DNA of 64,000 nt, from assembly GCA_963846165.1 (NCBI GenBank), contig CAWJUU010000008.1, positions 124,001 through 188,000 on the forward strand. The letters run 5' to 3'. The translations under genes were made by a program, and so were the position numbers. The stretch comes from WHSW01 sp963846165. GTDB taxonomy: Bacteria > Actinomycetota > Thermoleophilia > Solirubrobacterales > 70-9. Below the pieces are notes generated by a model. The model saw nothing but the letters and a program-made list of their open reading frames with translations, was not told where the DNA came from and searched no databases. Below are positions 36,928-44,934 of this stretch, in pieces (the first letter of the stretch is position 1; every line of letters begins with the position of its first letter).

Positions 36928-37204
36928 AGGGCTGGTCGGCTACCCAGGACAGGATCGCCTTCGAGTGGGCGATCACTGTCCCATCAGCGAGCTTCAGCAC
37001 CGGAAGCTTGGTGTCCCCGGTCGCCGCGCGCAGCTCCTCGCGTGAGCCTTTGCGCAAGAACGGGATGGGGTGGCCGTGAGCCGCGATCACCTTCTCGTAC
37101 TCGATCCCCTTGGCGCGCAGGGCCTCCTGCACCCGCCGGCACGGATGCACCCGCGGGCCGCCGTCGTCCCCGTGACAGACGTACAACGTCGGCTTCTCGG
37201 CCAT
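36926..37204 (-). CDS. glutaredoxin / GST N-terminal domain protein
   Basis: The product is 92 aa from ATG 37204: MAEKPTLYVCHGDDGGPRVHPCRRVQEALRAKGIEYEKVIAAHGHPIPFLRKGSREELRAATGDTKLPVLKLADGTVIAHSKAILSWVADQ. This is a thioredoxin fold with the cis-Pro motif KLPVL and the GST-like S-K-A-I-L-S-W end. It is a stand-alone N-terminal domain with no helical GST C-terminus. It probably binds a thiol or redox partner. Confidence 0.8.
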   Translation of the reverse strand: MAEKPTLYVCHGDDGGPRVHPCRRVQEALRAKGIEYEKVIAAHGHPIPFLRKGSREELRAATGDTKLPVLKLADGTVIAHSKAILSWVADQP

Positions 37205-37317
37205 CGAGGCAACGCTTACCCAGCGAGCGCCGATCCAACCCGGGAGTCTTGCTTTGCACGGGAAGGCAGAACTATTTATTTGGGACCAGAGTCGATGGGC
37301 GCCTGTTGCGTCGGCCG

Positions 37318-37583
37318 CTAGGTACCGGTGCGCTCGCGGCGCTTGCATCCAGGCCAGCAGCAGGGGCGACGCTGGCCTTCCTCGAGCTCCTCCTGGGTCC
37401 GGCGAATGCGACGCTTCCGGGTCGTCTTCTGCTTGGCATCCTCGACCCAGCAGATGAATTCGTTACGGGCCAAGGGTGTGATGTCCTTCCATGCGTCGAG
37501 CCCGTTGTGTTGGCGATCAGCGCCTTGCGCAGGTCTGCAGGCAACTTGTGCACTACCCCACCGGGCACTGGCTGGCTACTCAT
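37318..37583 (-). CDS. YdeI/OmpD-associated family small protein (one frameshift)
   Basis: The frame from ATG 37583 (MSSQPVPGGVVHKLPADLRKALIANTTG) continues, after an indel near 37501, as LDAWKDITPLARNEFICWVEDAKQKTTRKRRIRRTQEELEEGQRRPCCWPGCKRRERTGT with a stop at 37318. This matches the small YdeI-like family (DLRKAL...W...LARNEFICW.EDAK...R.RR...EEL..G.RRPCC). The joined length is about 88 aa. Function unknown. Confidence 0.7.
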
Positions 37584-37760
37584 ATGCCCACACGGTAGCG
37601 AGCTGAGGAGGCCCCCAGCTCCACTGTTTACACGCGTCCCGCGCCAGTCGAGGCCGTGCGCTCGAGCTACCGCATTAGGGCCGCCGATGCGGCTTGGGCG
37701 CCTCGGGATTCGCGCACTCCCCCAGATTTCGCGAGGAGCGATCGACCTGAACAGAGTCCG

Positions 37761-38177
37761 CTAGGCGTCACGCGGCCAGCAGAAGACCTCGACGCGAATC
37801 CCGTCCGGATCGAAGACGAAGAACGCGTAGTAGCCCTCGACGTCGCGGTCCTCTTCGGGGGGGAACTGAATGTTCGCTTCCCCCGCGAGGCAGCGCGAGT
37901 AGGCGGCCTCGACCTCGTCGCGCTCGTCGACCTCGAACGCAACATGCTCAATGCCTACGGAGTATTAGCGGTGCTCACCGCCGTCCGCCGGGCGTATCCC
38001 CAACATCGTTCCCGTGATCGGATCCTGCAGGTAAACGACTTCCTCGGTTCCCCGGTAGGTCGGGTAGCGGACCTCCTCTGCCCAGCCGAGCGGTTGGAGA
38101 AGCCCGAGGTAGAAGGCGAGTGATCGCTCTACGTCGGAGACGGCGAGATCAATGTGGTGGATGCCTTTTGCTGGCAC
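37761..38177 (-). pseudogene. VOC (glyoxalase/bleomycin-resistance) family protein with in-frame stop
   Basis: From GTG 38177 the frame reads VPAKGIHHIDLAVSDVERSLAFYLGLLQPLGWAEEVRYPTYRGTEEVVYLQDPITGTMLGIRPADGGEHR, then TAA at 37965-37967. In the same frame it goes on YSVGIEHVAFEVDERDEVEAAYSRCLAGEANIQFPPEEDRDVEGYYAFFVFDPDGIRVEVFCWPRDA to a stop at 37761. Together this is one normal VOC protein of about 138 aa with metal-type His (HHIDL), His (EHVAF) and Glu (VEVF). The internal TAA is a nonsense change or a base error. Confidence 0.65.
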
Positions 38178-38206
38178 GGGCTCCTCCGGAGGCGGTTCGA
38201 ACCCAG

Positions 38207-38542
38207 CTACCTGGGTCGACCCGGGTCCGGTGATTGCCAAAGACGCCATGCGCCGAACCCAACGCAGACCGCCGCGATGACCCCGATCGAAATCAGGAGT
38301 ATCGGCGTGCCCCCGCCAGCGCGCGACGTGCCGGCCTCCGAAGCAGCCGGCCCACCGTTCCCCGGCGGCTGATCACCGCCCCCGACATTGGGAAGCGGAC
38401 CCAAGCCGTATTCCTCAACCGCGGCGGGCTCCGAGGCTTGCGCATTGGGCACCAGCGCAGCAGCGACAACGCAGACCACGATCAGGCCGCGAGCGCCGAT
38501 GGCGATTCTCGACCCTCTATGGCGGTTCAAGCTCATTCCCAT
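38207..38542 (-). CDS. exported protein with C-terminal membrane anchor
   Basis: The product is 111 aa. It has a signal peptide (IAIGARGLIVVCVVAAALVPNAQASE), a Gly/Pro-rich low-complexity region (LPNVGGGDQPPGNGGPAASEAG) and a C-terminal membrane helix (ILLISIGVIAAVCVGFGAWRL) followed by a short polar tail. This resembles cell-envelope anchored proteins, although no LPXTG motif is present. ATG 38542 is divergent from the secreted-protein gene at 38601. Confidence 0.65.
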   Translation of the reverse strand: MGMSLNRHRGSRIAIGARGLIVVCVVAAALVPNAQASEPAAVEEYGLGPLPNVGGGDQPPGNGGPAASEAGTSRAGGGTPILLISIGVIAAVCVGFGAWRLWQSPDPGRPR

Positions 38543-38562
38543 CGGTACCCCCTGGAACGATC

Positions 38563-38591
38563 TTGCATCCCTAACTTGCTCAAGGTATTCT
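38563..38591 (+). promoter_or_regulatory. promoter driving a near-leaderless mRNA
   Basis: TTGCAT (38563-38568), a 17-bp spacer and TATTCT (38586-38591) form a good housekeeping promoter. The GTG start at 38601 lies only ten bases beyond the -10 hexamer, at or next to the predicted transcription start. Confidence 0.65.
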
Positions 38592-38600
38592 GAGCATACC

Positions 38601-39137
38601 GTGAGGATCGGCTCCCTGATCTCGGTGGGCGCGCTCGGTGCTGTGGCGGCGGCCCTGATCTGGGCTCCTGGTGCGTCGGGTGAGACCCTGCAGGAGATTC
38701 GGGAGGCAAGTCGCGAGCTTCGGAACGCGATTCGCCGCCTGACGCGATGCCTGAAACGCCTCGGCCCCTCGATCGAGCTGCTCGCGGGGAACTTCGTCAC
38801 CTCGCTGCAGCGCGGAAACGAGCCTCGGGCCTGCAAGCTGTTGACGACGAAGGAGCGCGAGCGGCTCGGGGGCGCGGGATGTGCGGCCAGCCTGGCCGTG
38901 GTCTCGGCGCGGGTGTGCGCGGACCGCGAGCCGACGCTTTCCTCCTTCGAGCTCGATCTGGGCTTCGAGCGCGGCGAGCTAAACGTGCGCCTGCTGCGCC
39001 CGTTCGAGAAGGTCGCGCTGCGCTTTACCGAAGAGAAGGGCCTGTGGCGGATCAACAATGTCCGTGACCTGCTGCGCCAGCAGGCGCCGGCGGGAGCCGC
39101 CGTCGCGCAGGCCCCGGCGCCCGGACGCGGACGCTAG
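38601..39137 (+). CDS. secreted protein of unknown function
   Basis: The product is 178 aa. The signal segment is RIGSLISVGALGAVAAALIWAPGASG. A helical region (TLQEIREASRELRNAIRRLTRCLKRLG) is followed by a compact alpha/beta domain of the SnoaL/NTF2-like style seen in exported actinobacterial proteins (ACKLLTTKERERLGGAGCAASLAVVSARVCADREPTLSSFELDLGFERGELNVRLLRPFEKVALRFTEEKGLWRINN). Three to four Cys may form disulfides. The NTF2-like reading is tentative. Confidence 0.65.
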   Translation: MRIGSLISVGALGAVAAALIWAPGASGETLQEIREASRELRNAIRRLTRCLKRLGPSIELLAGNFVTSLQRGNEPRACKLLTTKERERLGGAGCAASLAVVSARVCADREPTLSSFELDLGFERGELNVRLLRPFEKVALRFTEEKGLWRINNVRDLLRQQAPAGAAVAQAPAPGRGR

Positions 39138-39183
39138 CGGGGGATTTGGTCGACGCCGAGCGCTCGGACGTCAGCCCCACACC

Positions 39184-39774
39184 ATGTCCTCACAGCAGTC
39201 AACCGCCGAGTCCCAGTTGATCAAGGCGATCGCGCACCCGCTTCGCCACCGGATCCTCGTGGCCCTGAATGAGCGCGTGGCGAGCCCGAGCGAGCTCGCA
39301 GATCAGCTCGACGAGCCGCTTGGAAACGTCAGTTACCACACCAAGGTCCTGCTCGAAAGCGGCGCGATCGAGCTCGTCAGGACGCGGCAGGTTCGTGGCG
39401 CGACCCAGCACTACTACAAGGGGAGCGTTCGCGCGTGGCTTGACGACGAGCACTGGTCGCGGCTGCCGATCTCACTGCGGCGAGCGCTCCTCGATCTGAC
39501 GCTTCAGAAGGCCTGGGAGCACGTGGTCGAGGCCGCCGAAAGCGGCGGTCTGGACGATCCGCGCACCCACATCACCTGCACGTCTGCAGATCTGGACCGG
39601 CGCGGCTTCGACGAGGCGGCCGACCTGCTCGCCGAAACGCTCGAGCGCTATCTCACGATCCAGGCGGAGGCCGCCGGGCGGCTCAACGCGCTGGCGACCG
39701 ACGAGCGAGAGACCGAGCGGACCGAACTCTTTGTCATGCACTACCACCGGCCGCGCCGAGCCAGCCACGGATGA
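39184..39774 (+). CDS. ArsR-type winged-helix transcriptional regulator
   Basis: The product is 196 aa. The N-terminal winged helix (LIKAIAHPLRHRILVALNERVASPSELADQLDEPLGNVSYHTKVLLESGAIELVRTRQVRGATQHYYKG) matches the helix_turn_helix_5/ArsR group. A C-terminal helical ligand or dimer domain (EHVVEAAESGGLDDPRTHITCTSADLDRRGFDEAADLLAETLERYLTIQAEAAGRL) follows. ATG 39184 lacks a visible Shine-Dalgarno sequence. Target unknown. Confidence 0.85.
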   Translation: MSSQQSTAESQLIKAIAHPLRHRILVALNERVASPSELADQLDEPLGNVSYHTKVLLESGAIELVRTRQVRGATQHYYKGSVRAWLDDEHWSRLPISLRRALLDLTLQKAWEHVVEAAESGGLDDPRTHITCTSADLDRRGFDEAADLLAETLERYLTIQAEAAGRLNALATDERETERTELFVMHYHRPRRASHG

Positions 39775-39805
39775 GGTGCCTGTGTCCCGGCATAGGCGCC
39801 CCACC

Positions 39806-39831
39806 GCTCGAGGTGCGGCTGGTCGAGTGAG
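39806..39831 (+). repeat. 26-bp exact copy of the 3' end of the TadG-VanY-SLT gene
   Basis: Positions 39806-39831 are identical to 33467-33492, the last codons and stop of the fusion gene (encoding LEVRLVE-stop). Here the sequence is non-coding, in the 75-bp spacer between the ArsR-type regulator and the MaoC-like gene. Confidence 0.8.
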
Positions 39832-39849
39832 GCAATACGCTGCCCGCCG

Positions 39850-40317
39850 ATGCCACCGCTGACCGTCTCGGGGATCGACGAGCTCAGGGAGCTGATCGGC
39901 AAGCCGATCGGTCCCAGCGAGCCGGTCGAGATCACGCAGGCCGACATCGACAAGTTCGCCGAGGTCTCGCGCGACGACCAGTGGATCCACGTCGACGTCG
40001 AGCGCGCCGAGCGTGAGAGCCCGTTCGGCAGCACGGTCGCCCACGGCAACCTGACCCTGTCGCTGATCGACGGCTTCCGCGGCCAGCTGATCAAGCAGGA
40101 GGGCGTGACGGTGGGGATCAACTACGGCTGGAACAAGGTCCGCTTCCCGGCGCCGGTGCCCGCCGGCTCGAAGGTCAGCGCCACGGCCGAGGTCCAGTCG
40201 GTCGAGGAGCTCGGCGACGGCTGGTGGCACGTGGTGACCAAGTTCACGCTCGAGGTCGAGGGCGGCGCGAAGCCCGTCTGCGTGGCCGAGTCCGTCGGCC
40301 GCGCCCTGGTTGGCTGA
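39850..40317 (+). CDS. MaoC-like hotdog-fold dehydratase
   Basis: The product is 155 aa: LTVSGIDELRELIGKPIGPSEPVEITQADIDKFAEVSRDDQWIHVDVERAERESPFGSTVAHGNLTLSLIDGF. The hydratase-2 motif with catalytic Asp and His (SRDDQWIHVD) and the overhang segment (PFGSTVAHG) are present. It probably hydrates an enoyl-CoA thioester, in line with the nearby PaaG-like enoyl-CoA hydratase/isomerase gene. Confidence 0.9.
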   Translation: MPPLTVSGIDELRELIGKPIGPSEPVEITQADIDKFAEVSRDDQWIHVDVERAERESPFGSTVAHGNLTLSLIDGFRGQLIKQEGVTVGINYGWNKVRFPAPVPAGSKVSATAEVQSVEELGDGWWHVVTKFTLEVEGGAKPVCVAESVGRALVG

Positions 40318-40324
40318 CGCCCCT

Positions 40325-40547
40325 CCCTGCTTCGGGGCCCGCATAGTAAGACCCGCCGGACGCCTCACCGCCTTGCGGTTGGTCGTCCCCCACCCCAAAG
40401 CAGGAACCCCAGCTCCGGCGGGAGTGGGATGAAAGCTGCTTGGGGCCCAGCGGGCCTACCCAATGGTGTACCACGGCGGCCGCCGATAGCCCGCCCGGTC
40501 AATCGTCGGCGGCGGGCGACCTCGCGGGCTCAGGTGGGGCGGGCTAC
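40325..40547. ncRNA. candidate structured RNA in a convergent spacer
   Basis: This strongly structured stretch follows the MaoC-like gene. TGCTTCGGGG (40329-40338) pairs with CCCCAAAGCA (40394-40403). Within it, GGACG/CGTCC and ACCGC/GCGGT form a two-part hairpin (40359-40389). CCCGCCGGA (40353-40361) is also perfectly complementary to TCCGGCGGG (40415-40423), a pseudoknot or alternative pairing. TAGCCCGCCC (40488-40497) pairs with GGGCGGGCTA (40538-40547). I find no RNase P, tmRNA, SRP or known riboswitch signature. Strand is undetermined; the last stem also overlaps the stop of the minus-strand small ORF. Confidence 0.4.
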
Positions 40548-40697
40548 CCCCGAGTGCGCGGGTCCATGTCGACGTCCCGGCGCGCGTCTGCGGCGCTCTG
40601 CGCGCCTCGCTGCGCGGCAGCCGTCTCGGCGTGACGGGCTTTCTTGGCGCTTCGCCGCTTGCGCCGGCGGTCCCGCCATTCACGAATGGAGGCCACG
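40545..40697 (-). CDS. small highly basic protein (50 aa)
   Basis: GTG 40697 follows AAAGGAG at a spacing of five bases. The product, VASIREWRDRRRKRRSAKKA then RHAETAAAQRGAQSAADARRDVDMDPRTRG, is a basic alpha-helix with an Ala-rich middle. It lies 28 bp downstream of the cupredoxin gene on the same strand, so it is probably cotranscribed. It resembles no family I know; the strong ribosome binding site and codon-third GC support a real gene. Confidence 0.55.
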
Positions 40698-40725
40698 ATG
40701 ACTCCTTTGGGTTTCGAGGGCGCCG

Positions 40726-41154
40726 CTATTCGACCGTGAGCGTGCCCTCCATGCCGGCCTCGCGGTGTCCGGGGACCGAGCAGTAGTAGGTGTAGTCGCC
40801 GGCCTCGAACTCGCCGACCGCAGTCGCCGAGTCGCCGCTGATCACGTCGGTGCGGGTGATCTCGCTGCCGCCGGTGTCCTCGACAACGACGTCGTGGCCG
40901 ATCGAGGCCGGGTTGTCGAACTCGATCGTCACCGCCCCGGCGGGCGCTGAGAGCGAGGACTCCTCGTAGGCGAGCTCGCCGTCGGGATTCGCCGACAGCG
41001 AGACGCTCCCACCCTCGGCCGCCGTCGTCGTCTCCTCAGCGGTCGTCTCCTCCGTGGTCTCGGCTGCGGTCGTGGTCTCGTCGTCGTCGCCGCAGGCCGC
41101 GAAGCCGAATGCGGCCAGGGCCAGGAGCGAGAGCACGAGTGCGAGCTTCTTCAT
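40726..41154 (-). CDS. cupredoxin-type (plastocyanin/azurin-like) lipoprotein
   Basis: The product is 142 aa. It has a lipoprotein signal with lipobox (LALAAFGFAAC), a Thr/Glu-rich linker and a cupredoxin domain with copper ligands His (SIGHDVVVED), Cys (YTYYCSVPGH), His and Met (GHREAGMEGTLTVE). A type-1 copper electron carrier tethered outside the membrane is likely. No oxidase is adjacent. Confidence 0.9.
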   Translation of the reverse strand: MKKLALVLSLLALAAFGFAACGDDDETTTAAETTEETTAEETTTAAEGGSVSLSANPDGELAYEESSLSAPAGAVTIEFDNPASIGHDVVVEDTGGSEITRTDVISGDSATAVGEFEAGDYTYYCSVPGHREAGMEGTLTVE

Positions 41155-41217
41155 CCGCCGTCCTCCGTGGGTCGAAGTTCCTCGCCGAGTCTATTCCTCG
41201 TTGCGCGCATGGCAGGC

Positions 41218-42048
41218 CTAGCGGCCCGTGAACTTGGCCTCGCGGCCCTCGAAGAACGCGGTCACGCCCTCGCGCAGGTCCTCGGTCGCCATCGAGTCGG
41301 CGATCCCGTGCCGCTCGACCTGGAGGTGGTCGGTGAGCGAGTTGTCGAGGCTCTGGCCGACGAGCAGCTTCGCCATCCGCACGTAGTGGGGCGCCTTCGC
41401 TGCCAGCTTCTTCGCCTTCGTGCGCGCCTCGGCGAGCAGCTCGTCGGGTGCCACCACCTTGGAGACGATGCCCAGCTCGAGCGCCTGCTCGGCCGAGAGC
41501 AGTGGGTCGTTGAGCAGCAGCTCGAGCGCCTTCGCCGGCCCGACGACGCGCGGCAGGAAGTAGGTCATGCCGCCGTCGGGAGAGGCGCCGATGCGGCCGT
41601 ACGCGCACACGAACGCGGCCTCGGAGGAGGCGATCCGGAGGTCGGACATGAGCGCGAGCGAGAAGCCCGCGCCGGCGGCGACCCCGTTGACCGCGGCGAT
41701 CACCGGATATGGGATGCGGCGAAAGTCGACGATCGCCTGGTGCAGCACCTCGGCGCCCCGGCGGACGTTCGCGGGCAGGTCGAGCTCGGGGTCGTCGACA
41801 CCGTCCTTGAACCAGTTCACGTCGCCGCCCGAGGAGAAGGCGCGGTCGCCGGCGCCGGTGACGATCAGCCCGCGCAGGGGGGCCTGGTCGGCGAGCCATC
41901 CCGAGGCCACGGTGAGCTCGAAGATCATCTCCGGGCTCATCGCGTTGAGCGAATCGGGCCGGTCCAGGGTCAGCGTGCCGATCTCGCCGTCGACCTCGAT
42001 CGACAGCGTCTCGAGCTCGGGTGGGGAGGGGACCGTGGCGGTGCTCAT
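41218..42048 (-). CDS. enoyl-CoA hydratase/isomerase family protein (PaaG-like)
   Basis: The product is 276 aa from ATG 42048. Crotonase features are DRPDSLNAMSPEM, GAGDRAFSSGGDVNWFKDG (oxyanion hole), PVIAAVNGVAAGAGFSLALMSDLRIASSEAAFVCAYGRIGASPDGGMTYFLPRVVG. The SPDGG segment with Asp is the PaaG/isomerase type, as opposed to the Glu-Glu hydratase type. It ends EDLREGVTAFFEGREAKFTGR. Start codons of this gene and uvrC are divergent with 61 bp between. Confidence 0.92.
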   Translation of the reverse strand: MSTATVPSPPELETLSIEVDGEIGTLTLDRPDSLNAMSPEMIFELTVASGWLADQAPLRGLIVTGAGDRAFSSGGDVNWFKDGVDDPELDLPANVRRGAEVLHQAIVDFRRIPYPVIAAVNGVAAGAGFSLALMSDLRIASSEAAFVCAYGRIGASPDGGMTYFLPRVVGPAKALELLLNDPLLSAEQALELGIVSKVVAPDELLAEARTKAKKLAAKAPHYVRMAKLLVGQSLDNSLTDHLQVERHGIADSMATEDLREGVTAFFEGREAKFTGR

Positions 42049-42109
42049 TGCGGGAAATGCCTCCTCGAAGGTCAGGTTGGCGGCGGGTGCGAACCCTAAC
42101 CTGTTGGTG

Positions 42110-43986
42110 ATGGCCGACAAGCCCCTGATCAGCGTCGACGAGCAGCGTCGCAAGCTGCCGGATCAGCCTGGCGTCTACCTGCTCAAGGACGAGCGCGGGG
42201 TGGTGATGTACGTCGGCAAGGCGACCTCGATCCGCAAGCGGGTCGCCGGGCACTTCTCCGGCAAGTCGACGAGCGGCGGCAGCGAGATGATCGCTCGAGT
42301 CGCCTCGATCGACTTCCTCGTCACCGAGACCGAGGCGGAGGCGCTGCTCGCCGAGCAGCAGTTCATCAAGCGCCACCGGCCCCGGTTCAACATCCGCCTG
42401 CGCGACGACAAGTCCTATCCCTACATCGGGATCAGCCTCGACGAGGAGTTCCCGCGCGTCTACTTCACCCGTGAGCGCCACCGCTCGGCCCGGATCTACT
42501 TCGGCCCCTACTCGTCGGCCAAGCGGGTCCGCGAGACCCTCGACCTGCTCGGGCGACTGTTCCAGTACCGCACCTGCGAGGGGCCCGAGCCGGGCCGGCG
42601 CTCCGGCGTCCCGTGCCTCGACTACTACATCAAGCGCTGCGCGGCGCCCTGCGTCGGATACGTCGATCGGGAGGAGTACCGGCGCGGGATCGACGCGATC
42701 GTCGACTTCCTCTCCGGCCGCTATCGCGACGTCGAGCGCGACCTCGAGCGCAAGATGGCCGAGGCCGCGGGGGCGGAGGAGTTCGAGCGCGCCGCCGTCC
42801 TGCGCGACCGGCTCGAGGCCGTCCGGTCGCTGATGGAGCGCCGCAGCGTCGCCGGCGAGTCGCTGGACACGGCCGACCTGGTCGCGGTCGCGGTCGAGGG
42901 CACGGAGGCCAACGCGCAGGTGTTCCAGGTCCGCGACGGGGTGCTCGCCGAGCGTCACGGCTTCTATCTCGCCAACGAGGCCGAGCGCGGCGAGACCGAG
43001 GTGACCGAGGAGTTCCTCGCCCAGTACTACTCGGCGGCGCCCGCTGTGCCCCGGCTGGTCGTCGTCGGGCCCTCGATGCGCGAGCGCGCTGAGCTCGTCG
43101 GCGAGGCGCTCTCGGTGCGCCGTGGCGGGCCGGTCGAGGTGCGAGTCGCCGAACGCGGCTCGAAACGACGGCTGCGCGAGCTCGCGGCTCGCAATGCCTC
43201 GCTCGCGCTCGCACAGGATCGGCTGAAGCAGGAACGGCGCCGGGCGCAGCGAGTGGACGCGCTCTCGGCGCTTCAGGACGCGCTTGCGCTCGAGTCACTG
43301 CCGGTGCGGATCGAGGGCTTCGACATCTCCAACATCGGCGGCGAGCACACGGTCGCCTCGATGGTCGTCTTCGGCGGCGGCGCACCCCGCAAGTCGGACT
43401 ACCGCCGGTTCAGGGTGCGCGGGGATCGGAGCGCGGGCCCCGATGATTTCTCGTCGATGGAGGAGGTGCTCTCGAGACGGGTCGCGCAGCTGCTCGAGCA
43501 GTCCGACCTCTCGCCGCACGACCCCGAGCGCGATGAGAGCTTCGCCTCGGTGCCCGACCTGATCGTGATCGACGGAGGCAAGGGCCAGCTATCGGCCGGG
43601 ATGCGCGCGCTCGGGCCGCTGGTCGAGCGCGGGACCGCGGTGATCGGGCTCGCCAAGCGGCTCGAGGAGGTCTTCGTCCCCGGCCGCGCCGAGCCGGTGG
43701 AGATCGCGATCCGACTCCGAAGCCCTGCGGCTGCTGCAGCGAGTCCGCGACGAGGCGCACCGGTTCGCCCTCGATCACCACCGGGCACGCGCGCAGCAAG
43801 TCGATGACGACATCGCTGCTCGACGAGCTGCGCGGCGTGGGACCGGTGCGAAAGCGGGCCCTGCTCGAGCACTTCGGCTCGCCCGAGCGGCTGGTTGCGG
43901 CGAGCCGCGAGGAGCTCGAGGCGGTGCCCGGCATCCCCGGCAAGCTCGCCCGCGACATCCACCGCCAGCTCAACCGGGCGGGCTGA
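42110..43986 (+). CDS. uvrC: UvrABC excinuclease subunit C (two frameshifts)
   Basis: UvrC makes both incisions in nucleotide excision repair. The 624-aa product has a GIY-YIG domain (DQPGVYLLKDERGVVMYVGKATSIRKRV), the Cys-rich region (SGVPCLDYYIKRCAAPCVGYV), a UVR helix pair (EFERAAVLRDRLEAVRSLM), the RNase H-like nuclease (IEGFDISNIGGEHTVASMVVF...DLIVIDGGKGQLSAG) and C-terminal HhH motifs (LRGVGPVRKRALLEHFGSPERLVAASREELEAVPGI). Frame breaks near 43705 and 43795 flank the DSEALRLLQRVRDEAHRFAL segment. ATG 42110 was chosen over the in-frame GTG 42107. Confidence 0.95.
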
Positions 43987-44002
43987 GGGAGAGCCGGGGG
44001 GC

Positions 44003-44900
44003 ATGACCACGAGCAGCGAGACGCTCTTCGGCAGGCCGGTGGACCTGTTCGTTATCACCGGCTATTCGGGCGCCGGCAAGTCGGAGGCGATCGCCGCCTT
44101 CGAGGACTCGGGGTATTTCTGCGTCGACAACCTCCCGCCGCGGATGATCGCCTCGCTCGGCGAGCTCTTCCGCCACGAGGGGAGCGGCGTGCGGCGCGCC
44201 GCCGTGGTCACCGACGTCCGCGGGCGCGACTACTTCGCCGATCTGCTCGCCGTCCTCGGTGAGCTCGAGGAGAGCGGCCTCGACCCGACGGTGCTCTTCC
44301 TCGAAGCCGGAGGAGGAGACGCTCGTCGATCGCTTCAAGGAGACCCGCCGTCGCCATCCGCTGGCGCCCGACGGCAGGATCATCGACGGGATCCGCGCCG
44401 AGCGCGAGGTGCTCGGGCCGTTGCGCGAGCGCGCCGACGTGGTCATGGACACAACCGACCTCAGCGGGGCGATGCTGCGCCGGCGAATTGCGACAGATCT
44501 GCTCGGGCCCCGGTCGACGTCGAAGCTGGCGCTGACCATCCTCACCTTCGGGTTCAAGAACGGGCCACCGCGCGACGCCGACCTCGTCTTCGACGTCCGC
44601 TTCCTGCCGAACCCGCACTACCGCGAGGACCTGCGCCCGTTGACCGGACGTGACCCGGCCGTGGTCGAGCACGTCGAGGCGGGCGAGCTTGCGGCCGAGT
44701 ACTACGCCCGTCTGCTCCCACTGCTCGACTTCCTCTTGCCGGCGTACGTCGCCGAGGGAAAGGCGCACCTGACGATTGCGATCGGCTGCACCGGTGGGCG
44801 GCATCGCTCGGTGACGATCGCCGACCGGATCGCCCGCCATCTGGCGAGCCGGGACGACGTCTCGCTGCGGGTCGTGCACCGCGACGTCGAGCTGGGCTGA
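44003..44900 (+). CDS. rapZ: RNase adapter protein RapZ / nucleotide-binding YvcJ family (one frameshift)
   Basis: The product is 298 aa. The N-terminal P-loop is VITGYSGAGKSEAIAAFEDSGYFCVDNLPPRMI, and the C-terminal ligand-binding half is LTFGFKNGPPRDADLVFDVRFLPNPHY...VAEGKAHLTIAIGCTGGRHRSVTIADRIA. An extra base near 44306 splits VLFLE from PEEETLVDRFKETRRRHPL. In actinobacteria rapZ is normally followed by yvcK and whiA and then gap; here both are absent and an ABC exporter pair follows. Confidence 0.95.
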
Positions 44901-44934
44901 CGCCCAGCGATCCCGGGCCTAGACTGCGCCGCCG

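Noticed and set aside
33600..39774. Prophage or integrative element
   Set aside because: No integrase, transposase or phage structural gene is visible; only the 26-bp direct repeats at the borders hint at mobility, which I report as a finding only.
40470..40485. T-box antiterminator-like sequence GGTGTACCACGGCGG
   Set aside because: It only loosely resembles the T-box core, lacks the specifier stem, and lies downstream of convergent genes with no synthetase gene following.
40325..40547. RNase P RNA, tmRNA or SRP RNA
   Set aside because: The diagnostic segments (GAGGAAAGTCC, a tag-peptide reading frame, the GGAAG tetraloop region) were not found on either strand.
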